From the NCBI RefSeq assembly GCF_003628445.1, contig NZ_RBZO01000036.1, forward strand, positions 1 to 39,099: a DNA stretch of 39,099 bases. Direction: 5' to 3'. This DNA is from Oceanobacillus bengalensis (GTDB taxonomy: Bacteria; Bacillota; Bacilli; Bacillales; Amphibacillaceae). The notes beneath the pieces are model-generated. The model searched no databases. It saw only the letters and a list, made by a program, of their open reading frames with translations, and was not told the DNA's origin. The position numbers and the translations under genes are program-made. Position 1 is the first letter of the stretch. Every line of letters starts with the position of its first letter. Positions 8,196 to 15,284 of the stretch are shown piece after piece.

Positions 8196-9257
8196 CTATG
8201 CCCTTTGTTTTAAGCGATTGATAATCTCGTCTGTCACTTCTTTTGTTGAATGTTTTCCTCCGATGTCAGGTGTTAAGATACCGTCGTTTGATACACTTTC
8301 AACCACATCCAATAATAGCGTGCCAAGTTCTGTTTCATCAAAATGGTCTAACATCATTTTTGCTGTCCATATTTGACCAATTGGGTTGGCAATTCCTTTT
8401 CCAATGATGTCAGGTGCCGAGCCATGAACTGGTTCAAACATGGAAGGATATTTCCCGTTGACATTAATATTTGCTGCGGGTGCAATTCCCACACTCCCCA
8501 TTATTGCAGCACCAATATCAGTAAGTACATCACCAAACAAATTACTTGCCACAATAACATCAAATCGTTCTGGATGTGTAACGAAGAATGCTGCTAATGC
8601 ATCAATATGTTGTGAGTCAGTTGAAATTGCAGGATAGTCTTTTGCTACCTCTTTAAAGACCTCATCCCAGAATGGCATCGAATGAACAATCCCATTTGAC
8701 TTCGTTGCACTTGTTACATGTTTCTTCCGTTTGGACGCTAATTCAAATGCATAACGCATCGCCCGTTCTGAACCTTTTCTAGAAAAGATGCTATTTTGAA
8801 TGGCTAGTTCATCTTCCCCTTGATAGATCCTTCCACCAACCTCACTATACTCACCTTCACTATTTTCGCGTACAACGATTAAATCGAAGTCTTTCGGATG
8901 AACGAGTGGTGATCTCACACCAGGAATAACTTTCGCAGGTCGAATGTTAATAACCTGTTCAAATTCACGGCGAATCTTAATTAAGAGCCCCCATAAAGAA
9001 ATATGATCTGGAACAAGTTTAACGTTCCCAACTGCACCTAAAAAGATAGAATCAAAGTCTTTAAGTTTTTCAAGTCCTTCATCAGGCATCATTACGCCAT
9101 GTTCTAAGTAATATTCACAGCTATAAGGAAAGTCTGTAAAGGCAAAGGATAAACCACCATGAATTTCTGATACCGTTTTCAAAACTTCGATGGCTGCAGG
9201 AACAACCTCTGTTCCAATTCCATCTCCAGGTATTGTTGCGATTTTTAATGTTTTCAT
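8196..9257 (-). CDS. Tartrate dehydrogenase/decarboxylase, D-malate dehydrogenase family
   Basis: A beta-decarboxylating NAD-dependent dehydrogenase of the isopropylmalate/isocitrate family (TtuC/DmlA branch). Members convert meso-tartrate to D-glycerate plus CO2, L-tartrate to oxaloglycolate, and D-malate to pyruvate. The 353-residue protein shows IPGDGIGTEVV (residues 8-18), the LWGLLIKIRREFEQVINIRPAK segment region (about 87-108) typical of the tartrate branch, VRENSEGEYSEVGGR, and the metal/NAD region SNLFGDVLTDIGAAIMGSVG with PVHGSAPDI. It is the first gene of the operon; a sigma-A promoter and a palindrome lie directly upstream. Its product fits the glycerate kinase encoded downstream. 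Whether tartrate or D-malate is the natural substrate is not decided by sequence. Confidence 0.92.
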   Translation of the reverse strand: MKTLKIATIPGDGIGTEVVPAAIEVLKTVSEIHGGLSFAFTDFPYSCEYYLEHGVMMPDEGLEKLKDFDSIFLGAVGNVKLVPDHISLWGLLIKIRREFEQVINIRPAKVIPGVRSPLVHPKDFDLIVVRENSEGEYSEVGGRIYQGEDELAIQNSIFSRKGSERAMRYAFELASKRKKHVTSATKSNGIVHSMPFWDEVFKEVAKDYPAISTDSQHIDALAAFFVTHPERFDVIVASNLFGDVLTDIGAAIMGSVGIAPAANINVNGKYPSMFEPVHGSAPDIIGKGIANPIGQIWTAKMMLDHFDETELGTLLLDVVESVSNDGILTPDIGGKHSTKEVTDEIINRLKQRA

Positions 9258-9297
9258 CTGTAATACCCCCTAAATATATGTATTTTTCAACACAGTC

Positions 9298-9315
9298 GTT
9301 AGTCGACCGTCTAAC
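9298..9315. promoter_or_regulatory. Palindromic operator candidate for the GntR/FCD regulator
   Basis: GTTAG-N8-CTAAC, 18 bp, begins 8 bp downstream of the -10 box of the operon promoter and so covers the start of the transcript. A repressor bound here would block initiation. The half-site with its flank (AAATAGTTAGA, read on the minus strand from 9320) recurs exactly at 10180-10190, next to the promoter of the adjacent GntR gene, which supports binding by that regulator and autoregulation. Confidence 0.55.
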
Positions 9316-9323
9316 TATTTCAT

Positions 9324-9352
9324 ATAATACAATATTTTCAGTTTCTTAGCAA
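9324..9352 (-). promoter_or_regulatory. Sigma-A promoter of the hydroxy-acid operon
   Basis: On the minus strand TTGCTA (9352-9347), a 17-bp spacer and TATTAT (9329-9324) form a good vegetative promoter. It lies about 65 nt upstream of the dehydrogenase start and is followed at once by the palindromic operator candidate. Confidence 0.65.
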
Positions 9353-9367
9353 TACTTTATTTATAAA

Positions 9368-9408
9368 AAAAATAAGCTAGACTTCCAATACGGGAATCTA
9401 GCTTATTT
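9368..9408 (-). terminator. Rho-independent terminator of the GntR-family gene
   Basis: A long stem (AAATAAGCTAGA... with matching TCTAGCTTATTT arms) begins right at the stop codon of the regulator gene and ends on the minus strand in a T-run. It separates the regulator transcript from the operon promoter about 20 nt further on. Confidence 0.85.
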
Positions 9409-10092
9409 TTATCGATTCGTTAGAAATGTATCGTTATTAGCGATAACTTGAAGTAAATGCGCTACGTCAAGTTCCAAATGTTTAATCATCTCATTCGCTG
9501 CTTTTTCCTCTTCTCTTTGTTTGATCAACGTATAAATACCACGATGTTGTTCCAATATTTCCTCCGCTCGTCGTTCACCTTTAAAATTCAATACCCGAAA
9601 ATAGTTGATTAGTCCCTTTAAATCATTGACCTGTTTTTGCAGGCGATCATTTTTTGTGAAAGTAAGAATGAAACGATGAAACTGTTCATTCAAGTTTATA
9701 ATCGTATTCGAATCTTTCTTTGCTTTGATAGCTTCTTCCGTTGCTTGTAATGTCTGTTGAATTTCTTCTAATTCCGAATCACTTGCAAGCTTTGTAACTA
9801 GCTTTACCGCAAATGATTCAAGAGCCATTCGACAGTAGTAAATCTCCTCAACATCTTTTAATGTAGGCTTGTATACAACGACTTTACCGTTTTCTATTAC
9901 TAATAACCCTTCTTTTTCTAACAATCGAACGGCTTCACGTATCGGGCTCTTACTTACATTAAATTCCTTCGCTAACTGGGTTTCATTAATTCTTTCTCCA
10001 GGTAGGTATTTCCCATCAAAAATCATCTTTTTAATCATGTGATAAAACTGTATGTAATATGGTTCTTGCTTCTCTAATGATAACCCCTTCAT
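9409..10092 (-). CDS. GntR-family regulator, FadR/FCD subfamily
   Basis: A 227-residue DNA-binding protein. Residues 5-75 form the winged helix-turn-helix (PGERINETQLAKEFNVSK, then SPIREAVRLLEKEGLL); residues 80-215 form an all-helical FCD ligand domain. Possible metal/ligand His residues are seen in NEQFHRF, EQHRGIY and KHLELDVAH, although the usual Asp before the first His appears as Asn. FCD proteins commonly sense hydroxy acids such as lactate, malate, glycolate or sugar acids. It lies next to the tartrate-type operon, in the same direction but separated by its own terminator, and is the likely local repressor. Its own promoter is at 10149-10177. The effector is unknown. Confidence 0.92.
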   Translation of the reverse strand: MKGLSLEKQEPYYIQFYHMIKKMIFDGKYLPGERINETQLAKEFNVSKSPIREAVRLLEKEGLLVIENGKVVVYKPTLKDVEEIYYCRMALESFAVKLVTKLASDSELEEIQQTLQATEEAIKAKKDSNTIINLNEQFHRFILTFTKNDRLQKQVNDLKGLINYFRVLNFKGERRAEEILEQHRGIYTLIKQREEEKAANEMIKHLELDVAHLLQVIANNDTFLTNR

Positions 10093-10148
10093 TGTTATAA
10101 CCTCATTTCTCTATATCTCATCCTGTAATGTTAATACCCTCTTCTCCC

Positions 10149-10177
10149 ACTATATAGAGGCATTAAGAATTTTTCAA
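10149..10177 (-). promoter_or_regulatory. Sigma-A promoter of the GntR-family gene
   Basis: TTGAAA (10177-10172), 17 bp, TATAGT (10154-10149) on the minus strand, about 57 nt before the start codon. The AAATAGTTAGA half-site shared with the operon operator lies just upstream, at 10180-10190. Confidence 0.6.
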
Positions 10178-10343
10178 TCAAATAGTTAGATTTAATAAAA
10201 CCAATTGTGTTTTGATAATTCGTTTTCCGTAAAATCACATACGATATCGGGATAATAGCCAATTTTGGCTGCTTTATGATAGTAGTACAAGCAAGCCTAT
10301 ATTCTTCTCAATAACATATACAAAACGAAAAAGGAGGATAATC

Positions 10344-10742
10344 ATGTATGAGGACCAATTCTTTATGGCTGAGTTAGCAGGTAGCCAGGAAGCTCCACCA
10401 GTTCATACAGATGCTGATGGTACTGCTTTATTTCACATAAATAAAAGAGAAAAAAATATTCGTTTCAGGCTTGATGTCACTGTCCACGCGATGAAAGAAG
10501 CAAATATTGAGTTAGGAAGTAGACGTATTTCAGGTCCAACTGTAGTAAAATTGTTAGAAATCAATTCAGACGAATACAACGACGGTTTAGAAGGACTTAT
10601 TCGAGAGGCTGATTTTGTTGGCCCATTAAAAGGAAAGAGTATAACTGATTTCGTTGATTTGATGATGTCCGGCAAGACTTATGTAAATGTTCATACGAAA
10701 ATGTATCCTAATGGAGAGATTCGAGGACAAATTAGATATTAA
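10344..10742 (+). CDS. CHRD-domain protein
   Basis: A 132-residue single-domain protein. The start FFMAELAGSQEAPPVHTDADGTALFHI and the end TYVNVHTKMYPNGEIRGQIRY are diagnostic for the CHRD domain, first described in chordin and common in bacterial secreted or cytosolic proteins of unknown role. No signal peptide or membrane segment is seen, so it is probably cytoplasmic. AAAAGGAGGATAATC gives a strong ribosome site before the ATG. It is a monocistronic gene with a terminator shared with the convergent yabR-like gene. Molecular function is not known for bacterial members. Confidence 0.85.
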   Translation: MYEDQFFMAELAGSQEAPPVHTDADGTALFHINKREKNIRFRLDVTVHAMKEANIELGSRRISGPTVVKLLEINSDEYNDGLEGLIREADFVGPLKGKSITDFVDLMMSGKTYVNVHTKMYPNGEIRGQIRY

Positions 10743-10764
10743 CGATTTCCTTTTATTAAAACGC

Positions 10765-10800
10765 AAAAAGGCAAGCACGATTAGCGTGGCTTGCCTTTTA
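10765..10800. terminator. Bidirectional terminator between the CHRD and yabR-like genes
   Basis: AAAAGGCAAGC and GCTTGCCTTTT pair around a short GC-containing loop, with T-runs in both directions. It serves the plus-strand CHRD gene and the convergent minus-strand S1-domain gene. Confidence 0.85.
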
Positions 10801-10819
10801 TCTATGTGATTCCTATTAA

Positions 10820-11254
10820 TTATCCGCGTCTACCGCCTCTACCGCCTCGTTTTGATTCGGTACTGCGTTTAAGGGTAGATAAGTTTTCCTCACTAGCCTT
10901 TAAGAAACTAGCAATTTTATCTTCAAAACTTTCCTTTGGTTTGAAATTACCTTTTGAACGAAAGTCCTTAGATTTCCTGGTATCCCTACCCTGGCGTGGG
11001 CGCTGGGAATATCCTTCAGGTCGATCAATCGCCTTTTTAATGGATAAGGCAATTTTACCTTCCTTCTCACTAATTACTTTTACTTCGACTTCATCGCCTA
11101 GCTTAAGATGATCATTAACATCTTTCACATAGCTATCAGCAACTTCACTGATATGCACAAGACCTGTTTTGCCTTCTGGCAATTCTACAAATGCTCCAAA
11201 ATTAGTGATACCTGTTACTTTACCTTTAACTTTACTACCAATTTCAATTGACAA
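10820..11254 (-). CDS. yabR: S1 RNA-binding domain protein, YabR-like
   Basis: A small RNA-binding protein with one S1 domain (residues 1-75: GSKVKGKVTGITNFGAFVEL, HISEVAD, VKVISEKEGKIALSIKKA) and a basic tail ending in ESFEDKIASFLK and SKRGGRGGRRG. This matches B. subtilis YabR, including the tail. The start is taken as the TTG at 11254 (MSIEIGSK), because GAGGGGG lies upstream at normal spacing; a TTG six codons earlier overlaps that site. In B. subtilis yabR is beside divIC, whereas here it stands alone with its own promoter (11287-11315), so it may be a second paralogue such as YugI-type. Its exact RNA target is unknown. Confidence 0.85.
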   Translation of the reverse strand: MSIEIGSKVKGKVTGITNFGAFVELPEGKTGLVHISEVADSYVKDVNDHLKLGDEVEVKVISEKEGKIALSIKKAIDRPEGYSQRPRQGRDTRKSKDFRSKGNFKPKESFEDKIASFLKASEENLSTLKRSTESKRGGRGGRRG

Positions 11255-11286
11255 AAAAAAGTTCCCCCTCAAATATTATCGAGTTA

Positions 11287-11315
11287 ATTGTACCAAGAAT
11301 AGCGAAGAATATCAA
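11287..11315 (-). promoter_or_regulatory. Sigma-A promoter of the yabR-like gene
   Basis: TTGATA (11315-11310), 17 bp, TACAAT (11292-11287) on the minus strand, about 33 nt before the TTG start codon. A very good match to the vegetative consensus. Confidence 0.7.
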
Positions 11316-11483
11316 TAGCTATCCTCTACGTGATAGGCATTGTTTGTAAAATACACCTGTAATTTGTAATTTTTTGCTTTTATCTGGGGGTGAAACCACT
11401 ACGATATGTTTTTGTTAATGGCATTTCCTAATAAATTGTTGTACAAAGCATAAAAAGCAACAAACATTACGAAAACAGCCTTG

Positions 11484-11816
11484 TTAATCAATCATTACGT
11501 CAATAATTTGATCAAATAAAATTTTTTTACGTTCACTATTTTCTAACACGATATATTTATTTACAATGTCGATTTTCTCCAGCTTACCTTGTATCATATG
11601 GAAATCATAGGCTTCATAATATTTTATCTCAACCGTTAGATTGTTATGAATTGCTAATTGTAACTTCGAATTCATCTCATTTAATTGCTGCATATCTAAA
11701 TTAGGCTTTTCTTTGTATTCTTTTTCTTTCCACATCTGATTCAACAAATGAATATGCTCTGGCATCATCATGGCCGTCCATTTTTTTGTTCCTCTGTCAT
11801 TCACCAAATCCATCAC
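11484..11816 (-). CDS. YolD-like family protein
   Basis: A 110-residue protein with the family signature near the N-terminus (NDRGTKKWTAMMMPEHI) and the conserved C-terminal half KYYEAYDFHMIQGKLEKID. YolD-like proteins are usually encoded beside UvrX/ImuB-type Y-family DNA polymerases and belong to the SOS response of Bacillus; the biochemical role is unclear. No polymerase gene is beside it here. Its promoter carries a LexA-type box (11832-11843), so damage induction is likely. It follows the AlkD gene on the same strand but is separated by about 120 nt with its own promoter. GAGAGGTAAGTG provides a ribosome site. Confidence 0.85.
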   Translation of the reverse strand: MMDLVNDRGTKKWTAMMMPEHIHLLNQMWKEKEYKEKPNLDMQQLNEMNSKLQLAIHNNLTVEIKYYEAYDFHMIQGKLEKIDIVNKYIVLENSERKKILFDQIIDVMID

Positions 11817-11831
11817 TTACCTCTCAGGTTA

Positions 11832-11843
11832 GAACATTCGTTC
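11832..11843. promoter_or_regulatory. LexA (SOS) box of the YolD-like gene
   Basis: GAACATTCGTTC fits the Bacillus SOS core GAACNNNNGTTC exactly and lies 2 bp downstream of the -10 box of the gene's promoter. The same core AACATTCGTTC recurs in the parE promoter at 34882-34893. Confidence 0.7.
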
Positions 11844-11845
11844 CA

Positions 11846-11874
11846 ATTTTAGCATGGAAGAGAAAAATTATCAA
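11846..11874 (-). promoter_or_regulatory. Sigma-A promoter of the YolD-like gene
   Basis: TTGATA (11874-11869), 17 bp, TAAAAT (11851-11846) on the minus strand, with the LexA box directly following. The start codon is about 30 nt further on. Confidence 0.65.
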
Positions 11875-11877
11875 GGG

Positions 11878-11937
11878 GGTGACGAGCACCACACGGATAT
11901 ATCGATATTTATCGAAAACCGAACAGTGACAGGCACC
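11878..11937. repeat. Small intergenic repeat element with direct-repeat ends
   Basis: Read on the minus strand, GGTGCCTGTCAC and GGTGCTCGTCAC form direct repeats at the two ends of a 60-bp segment, with a small palindrome (TCGAT/ATCGA) between them. It starts immediately after the stop codon of the AlkD gene and ends at the -35 box of the YolD-like gene. Similar GTGCCTGTCAC pieces are, from memory, dispersed in Bacillaceae genomes, but I cannot verify that here. Confidence 0.4.
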
Positions 11938-11939
11938 TC

Positions 11940-12623
11940 TTAATGGCGTATGTGCTTCATGCCTTCTCGAATACTTAGCTTGGCTAGTTCATTATTTCTG
12001 ATAAAGTACTTCACAGATTCTGGATTGGTCTTTGAATATTCTCTTAATGCCCAACCAATCGCCTTTTGGATGAAAAACTCGTTACTTGTTGCATGATGCA
12101 AGATATACCGGTACAATAACTTCTCGTCTGTATGTTCTTTATACTTTAACTGAAATAAGATGGCAGTACGCTGTAACCACAATACATCACAATATGCCCA
12201 ACCTTCAATCGTCTCAGCAACTACTTCTGGTTGCTCTTTTGCTATTTTTCCGACGGATTTTGTAGCAAGTGTATCCACCGTGTCCCACCAAGATTTCGTC
12301 GTAATTAACGTCTCCATTAATGGTAAATGTTCTTTACTTAACTTCTTGTTCATTCGGTCCAGATAATCCAGTGCAGCGTTTTGAAATTCCCGCTCATCTT
12401 TCTTCCATAAAGCTAACACGAAATCAGGCTGCAAAGGCTCCTTTAAAATTTCTGTTTCCTGATAGAACTGCCTCATTAATTCCCTTCTTTTCGGTGTCTT
12501 CATACCAATGAAGGGAAACTGATTTCGCATATACTTATCCATTGAAATCGCATTTTTCGCGTTTCGATTTTCTTCAAACAATGCAACAAGAATTTCTACA
12601 TAATCCAGCACACGCTTCCCCAT
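11940..12623 (-). CDS. DNA alkylation repair glycosylase, AlkD family
   Basis: A 227-residue HEAT-like-repeat DNA glycosylase that removes positively charged N3- and N7-alkylated purines. Family landmarks are FIGMKTPKRRELMRQF near the N-terminus, ETLITTKSWWDTVDTLA with the WD active-site region, DVLWLQRTAILFQL and FIQKAIGWALREYSK. Length fits B. cereus AlkD. The ATG at 12623 overlaps the TGA of the cysteine synthase gene by one base (TGATG), so the two are translationally coupled. It is the last gene of a three-gene operon (PH-domain protein, cysteine synthase, AlkD). No SOS box is seen for this operon. Confidence 0.92.
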   Translation of the reverse strand: MGKRVLDYVEILVALFEENRNAKNAISMDKYMRNQFPFIGMKTPKRRELMRQFYQETEILKEPLQPDFVLALWKKDEREFQNAALDYLDRMNKKLSKEHLPLMETLITTKSWWDTVDTLATKSVGKIAKEQPEVVAETIEGWAYCDVLWLQRTAILFQLKYKEHTDEKLLYRYILHHATSNEFFIQKAIGWALREYSKTNPESVKYFIRNNELAKLSIREGMKHIRH

Positions 12624-13537
12624 CAAAACAAATTCATACTCAAGTAGCGCTCACCCGTGTCTGGAGCTAAGCAAACTACTTTTCTGCCTTTACCTAGGTG
12701 TTTTGCTACTTCTATCGCTGCATATACAGCAGCAGCACCCGAGGGACCTATAAACACACCTTCTGTCCGTGCTAACAAACGCAACATCGACAGTGCATCA
12801 TCATCCGCTATCTGGATAATTTCATCATATACATTCGTGTTTAAAATCGATGGAACAAACCCTGGACTTGTACCGACAAGCTTATGTTTCCCTGGTTGCC
12901 CGCCCGATAAGACGGGGGACCCTTTTGGCTCCACAACAGCAATATGCAAATTGGATAGTGATTCTTTTAACGTCTCACCCGTCCCAGTAACCGTACCACC
13001 AGTACCCGCAGTACAGACGAAAGCATCCAAATCCCCATCCATCTGCTCCAATATCTCGAGCGCTGTTGTTGTACGATGAATATCTGGATTAGCTGTATTT
13101 TCAAACTGCTGTGGGATAAAACTACCTGGAATCTTCTCCTGTAATTCCAATGCCTTTTTAATACATCCAGGCATTTTTTCTTCACTCGGTGTTAATATGA
13201 TTTCCGCACCATACGCCTTTAAAATACTTCTCCTCTCCATCGTGCTATTATCAGGCATAACTAAAATTGCCTTATACCCTCTAGCAGCCGCATTCATCGC
13301 AAGCCCAATACCAGTGTTTCCGCTCGTCGGTTCAATAATTGTATCACCTGGTTTAATGAGCCCCTCTTCTTCCGCTTTTACAATCATATTAAATGCTGCA
13401 CGATCTTTTACACTTTTACTCGGATTAAACATTTCTAATTTCACATAGACTTCTGCTGCATCATCTGGTACAACTTTATTTAGTCTGACTATTGGTGTTT
13501 CTCCGATTAGATCAGATATATTATCAACTACTCGCAT
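12623..13537 (-). CDS. Cysteine synthase family protein (PLP-dependent)
   Basis: A 304-residue fold-type II PLP enzyme that would make cysteine from O-acetylserine and sulfide. PLP-binding Lys44 lies in KSVKDRAA; the phosphate and substrate loops are TSGNTGIGLA (near 71-80) and AGTGGTVTGTG, and the C-terminal GPSGAAAVYAA holds the usual Ser. It resembles the YtkP-type enzyme of Bacillus as much as CysK, so I give no firm symbol. It begins 8 nt after the PH-domain gene and overlaps the AlkD start, forming one transcript. There is no visible T-box or S-box leader. Confidence 0.92.
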   Translation of the reverse strand: MRVVDNISDLIGETPIVRLNKVVPDDAAEVYVKLEMFNPSKSVKDRAAFNMIVKAEEEGLIKPGDTIIEPTSGNTGIGLAMNAAARGYKAILVMPDNSTMERRSILKAYGAEIILTPSEEKMPGCIKKALELQEKIPGSFIPQQFENTANPDIHRTTTALEILEQMDGDLDAFVCTAGTGGTVTGTGETLKESLSNLHIAVVEPKGSPVLSGGQPGKHKLVGTSPGFVPSILNTNVYDEIIQIADDDALSMLRLLARTEGVFIGPSGAAAVYAAIEVAKHLGKGRKVVCLAPDTGERYLSMNLF

Positions 13538-13545
13538 TCTATTCC

Positions 13546-13962
13546 CTACTTTCTAACTAAACGATTATCTATCGCAATATCTGGATTGATTTCCAGCAAT
13601 TTTTCAATGAATACCTGTTGGTTCTCAGGTGAAATCGTTACTTGATCGTATTTACTCGCACAGTTAATTTGAATTCTTTCCAACGATAATGCTGGTGAAC
13701 TAAAGGGTAGCTTTGATTTTACAACTTGTTGAATATCTTGTATATGTACGGTTTGTTTGATTGGTCCGTAGCGAACTTTAATATGATGATCCTCTATCAA
13801 GTACCCTGTTCTAAACCAAAACCATAGTAAAAATACTCCGACAACGAGCATGACAAAAAGTGTAATAACTTGTCCTTTTATTAGTGGCACACCAACGCCC
13901 AAGAGCACAATGCCCCATACGATAAGAGAGATCCATTTATCTCGTTTGGAAGGGAAATACAT
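13546..13962 (-). CDS. Membrane protein with YyaB/SunI-like PH domain
   Basis: A 138-residue protein with two hydrophobic segments (about residues 10-28 and 31-50) followed by a short bacterial PH domain of the YyaB-like type. The motif SSPALSLERIQI and the sequence KYDQVTISPENQQVFIEKL match those I recall from SunI (YolF), the sublancin immunity protein, and its paralogues. There is no lantibiotic or glycocin gene near it, so an immunity role is unproven. GGAGGAATAAAACAT precedes the ATG. It heads the operon with the cysteine synthase and AlkD genes. Confidence 0.75.
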   Translation of the reverse strand: MYFPSKRDKWISLIVWGIVLLGVGVPLIKGQVITLFVMLVVGVFLLWFWFRTGYLIEDHHIKVRYGPIKQTVHIQDIQQVVKSKLPFSSPALSLERIQINCASKYDQVTISPENQQVFIEKLLEINPDIAIDNRLVRK

Positions 13963-14019
13963 ATGTTTTATTCCTCCATCATTAATAATAATCCCAATTA
14001 TATAGCTATTTTTTATCTA

Positions 14020-14047
14020 TTTCCATTATTTACTTCTCTTGTATAAT
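14020..14047 (+). promoter_or_regulatory. Promoter candidate for the alcohol dehydrogenase gene
   Basis: TATAAT (14042-14047) with a weak TTTCCA 16 bp upstream, about 55 nt before the ATG. The perfect -10 is the main support. Confidence 0.45.
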
Positions 14048-14101
14048 CTCCCACTACGAAACAAATCTTAATACTATGCAACACTTACAAGGAGGAGAAA
14101 A

Positions 14102-15235
14102 ATGAAGGCCGTAACATACCAAAGTAAATATAATGTTCGTGTTACAAAGGTTGCCGACCCTGTGATCAAACAACCCGAGGATATCATTATTAAGGTAACT
14201 TCTACTGCAATATGTGGATCAGACCTGCACTTATATCAAGGAAATATGCCGATTCCTAAGGATTACATTATTGGCCATGAACCAATGGGGATTGTTGAAG
14301 AGGTAGGTCCAGATGTTACGAAAGTAAAAAAAGGTGATCGTGTAGTCATTCCTTTTACCGTTGCCTGTGGCAATTGTACGTATTGTAATCAACATATCGA
14401 GAGTCAATGTGACAATTCGAATCCCCACTATGATTCAGGGGGATATTTTGGATACACGGAGAAATTTGGAAATTATCCGGGTGGCCAAGCGGAATACCTA
14501 CGTGTTCCTTATGGGAATTCTACCCCATTTGTTATCCCAGAAGATTGTGAGTTAGAGGATGAGAAATTACTATTTCTTTCGGACGTCCTTCCTACCGCTT
14601 ACTGGAGCGTAGAAAATGCTGGTGTAAAAAAAGGCGACACCGTTATCGTACTTGGTTGTGGCCCCATCGGTTTAATGACACAGAAGTTTGCATGGCAAAA
14701 AGGTGCCGAAAGAGTAATCGCAGTGGATTATATTGATTACAGACTAGACCACTCCAAGAACGTCAATAAAACCGAAATAGTTGATTTCACGAAAGATGAT
14801 GATATGGGAGAAACACTCAAGGAGATTACCAAAGGCGGAGCAGATGTTGTCATTGATTGTGTTGGAATGGATGGTAAAAAATCACCATTAGAATTCGTTG
14901 AACAAAAGTTAAAACTTCAAGGTGGAACAATTGGGCCACTTCAAATCGCGACAAAAGCAGTTAGGAAAGCTGGAACCTTTCAAATTACCGGTGTATATGG
15001 TGGGTTATACAATATGTTTCCACTCGGACCCTTTTTCACTCGAAATATTACACTGAAAATGGGACAAGCCCCAGCACGTAGTTACATGCCAGAGCTCTAT
15101 CAGCAAATTGTAAAGGGAGAAATTGACCCCACCGATATTATTACACATACCCTTCCACTAGAAAAAGCTGAAAAAGGCTATAAACTATTTCAAGGAAAAA
15201 AAGATAATTGTATAAAAGTCGTCCTTAAACCGTGA
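14102..15235 (+). CDS. adhB: Zinc-dependent alcohol dehydrogenase, AdhB-like
   Basis: A 377-residue medium-chain dehydrogenase close to B. subtilis AdhB and the glutathione-independent formaldehyde dehydrogenase group. Catalytic zinc ligands are Cys38 (ICGSDLH) and His59-Glu60 (GHEPMG); the structural zinc site is Cys89, Cys92, Cys95 and Cys103 (ACGNCTYCNQHIESQC). The NAD(P) loop is VLGCGPIGL. Natural substrate (alcohol, formaldehyde or a polyol) is not known. GGAGGAG precedes the ATG; the gene is alone, with a weak hairpin shared with the convergent exporter gene. Confidence 0.92.
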   Translation: MKAVTYQSKYNVRVTKVADPVIKQPEDIIIKVTSTAICGSDLHLYQGNMPIPKDYIIGHEPMGIVEEVGPDVTKVKKGDRVVIPFTVACGNCTYCNQHIESQCDNSNPHYDSGGYFGYTEKFGNYPGGQAEYLRVPYGNSTPFVIPEDCELEDEKLLFLSDVLPTAYWSVENAGVKKGDTVIVLGCGPIGLMTQKFAWQKGAERVIAVDYIDYRLDHSKNVNKTEIVDFTKDDDMGETLKEITKGGADVVIDCVGMDGKKSPLEFVEQKLKLQGGTIGPLQIATKAVRKAGTFQITGVYGGLYNMFPLGPFFTRNITLKMGQAPARSYMPELYQQIVKGEIDPTDIITHTLPLEKAEKGYKLFQGKKDNCIKVVLKP

Positions 15236-15241
15236 AACAAT

Positions 15242-15268
15242 AAGCTTAGATTTAGCTAATCTAGGCTT
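15242..15268. terminator. Weak terminator hairpin between convergent genes
   Basis: AAGCTTAGATT pairs with AATCTAGGCTT (one G-U) around a 5-nt loop. The following T-tract is short and interrupted in the plus direction. It lies between the alcohol dehydrogenase and the MFS exporter genes and may act in both directions. Confidence 0.5.
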
Positions 15269-15284
15269 TCTTCTAATGCAATAA

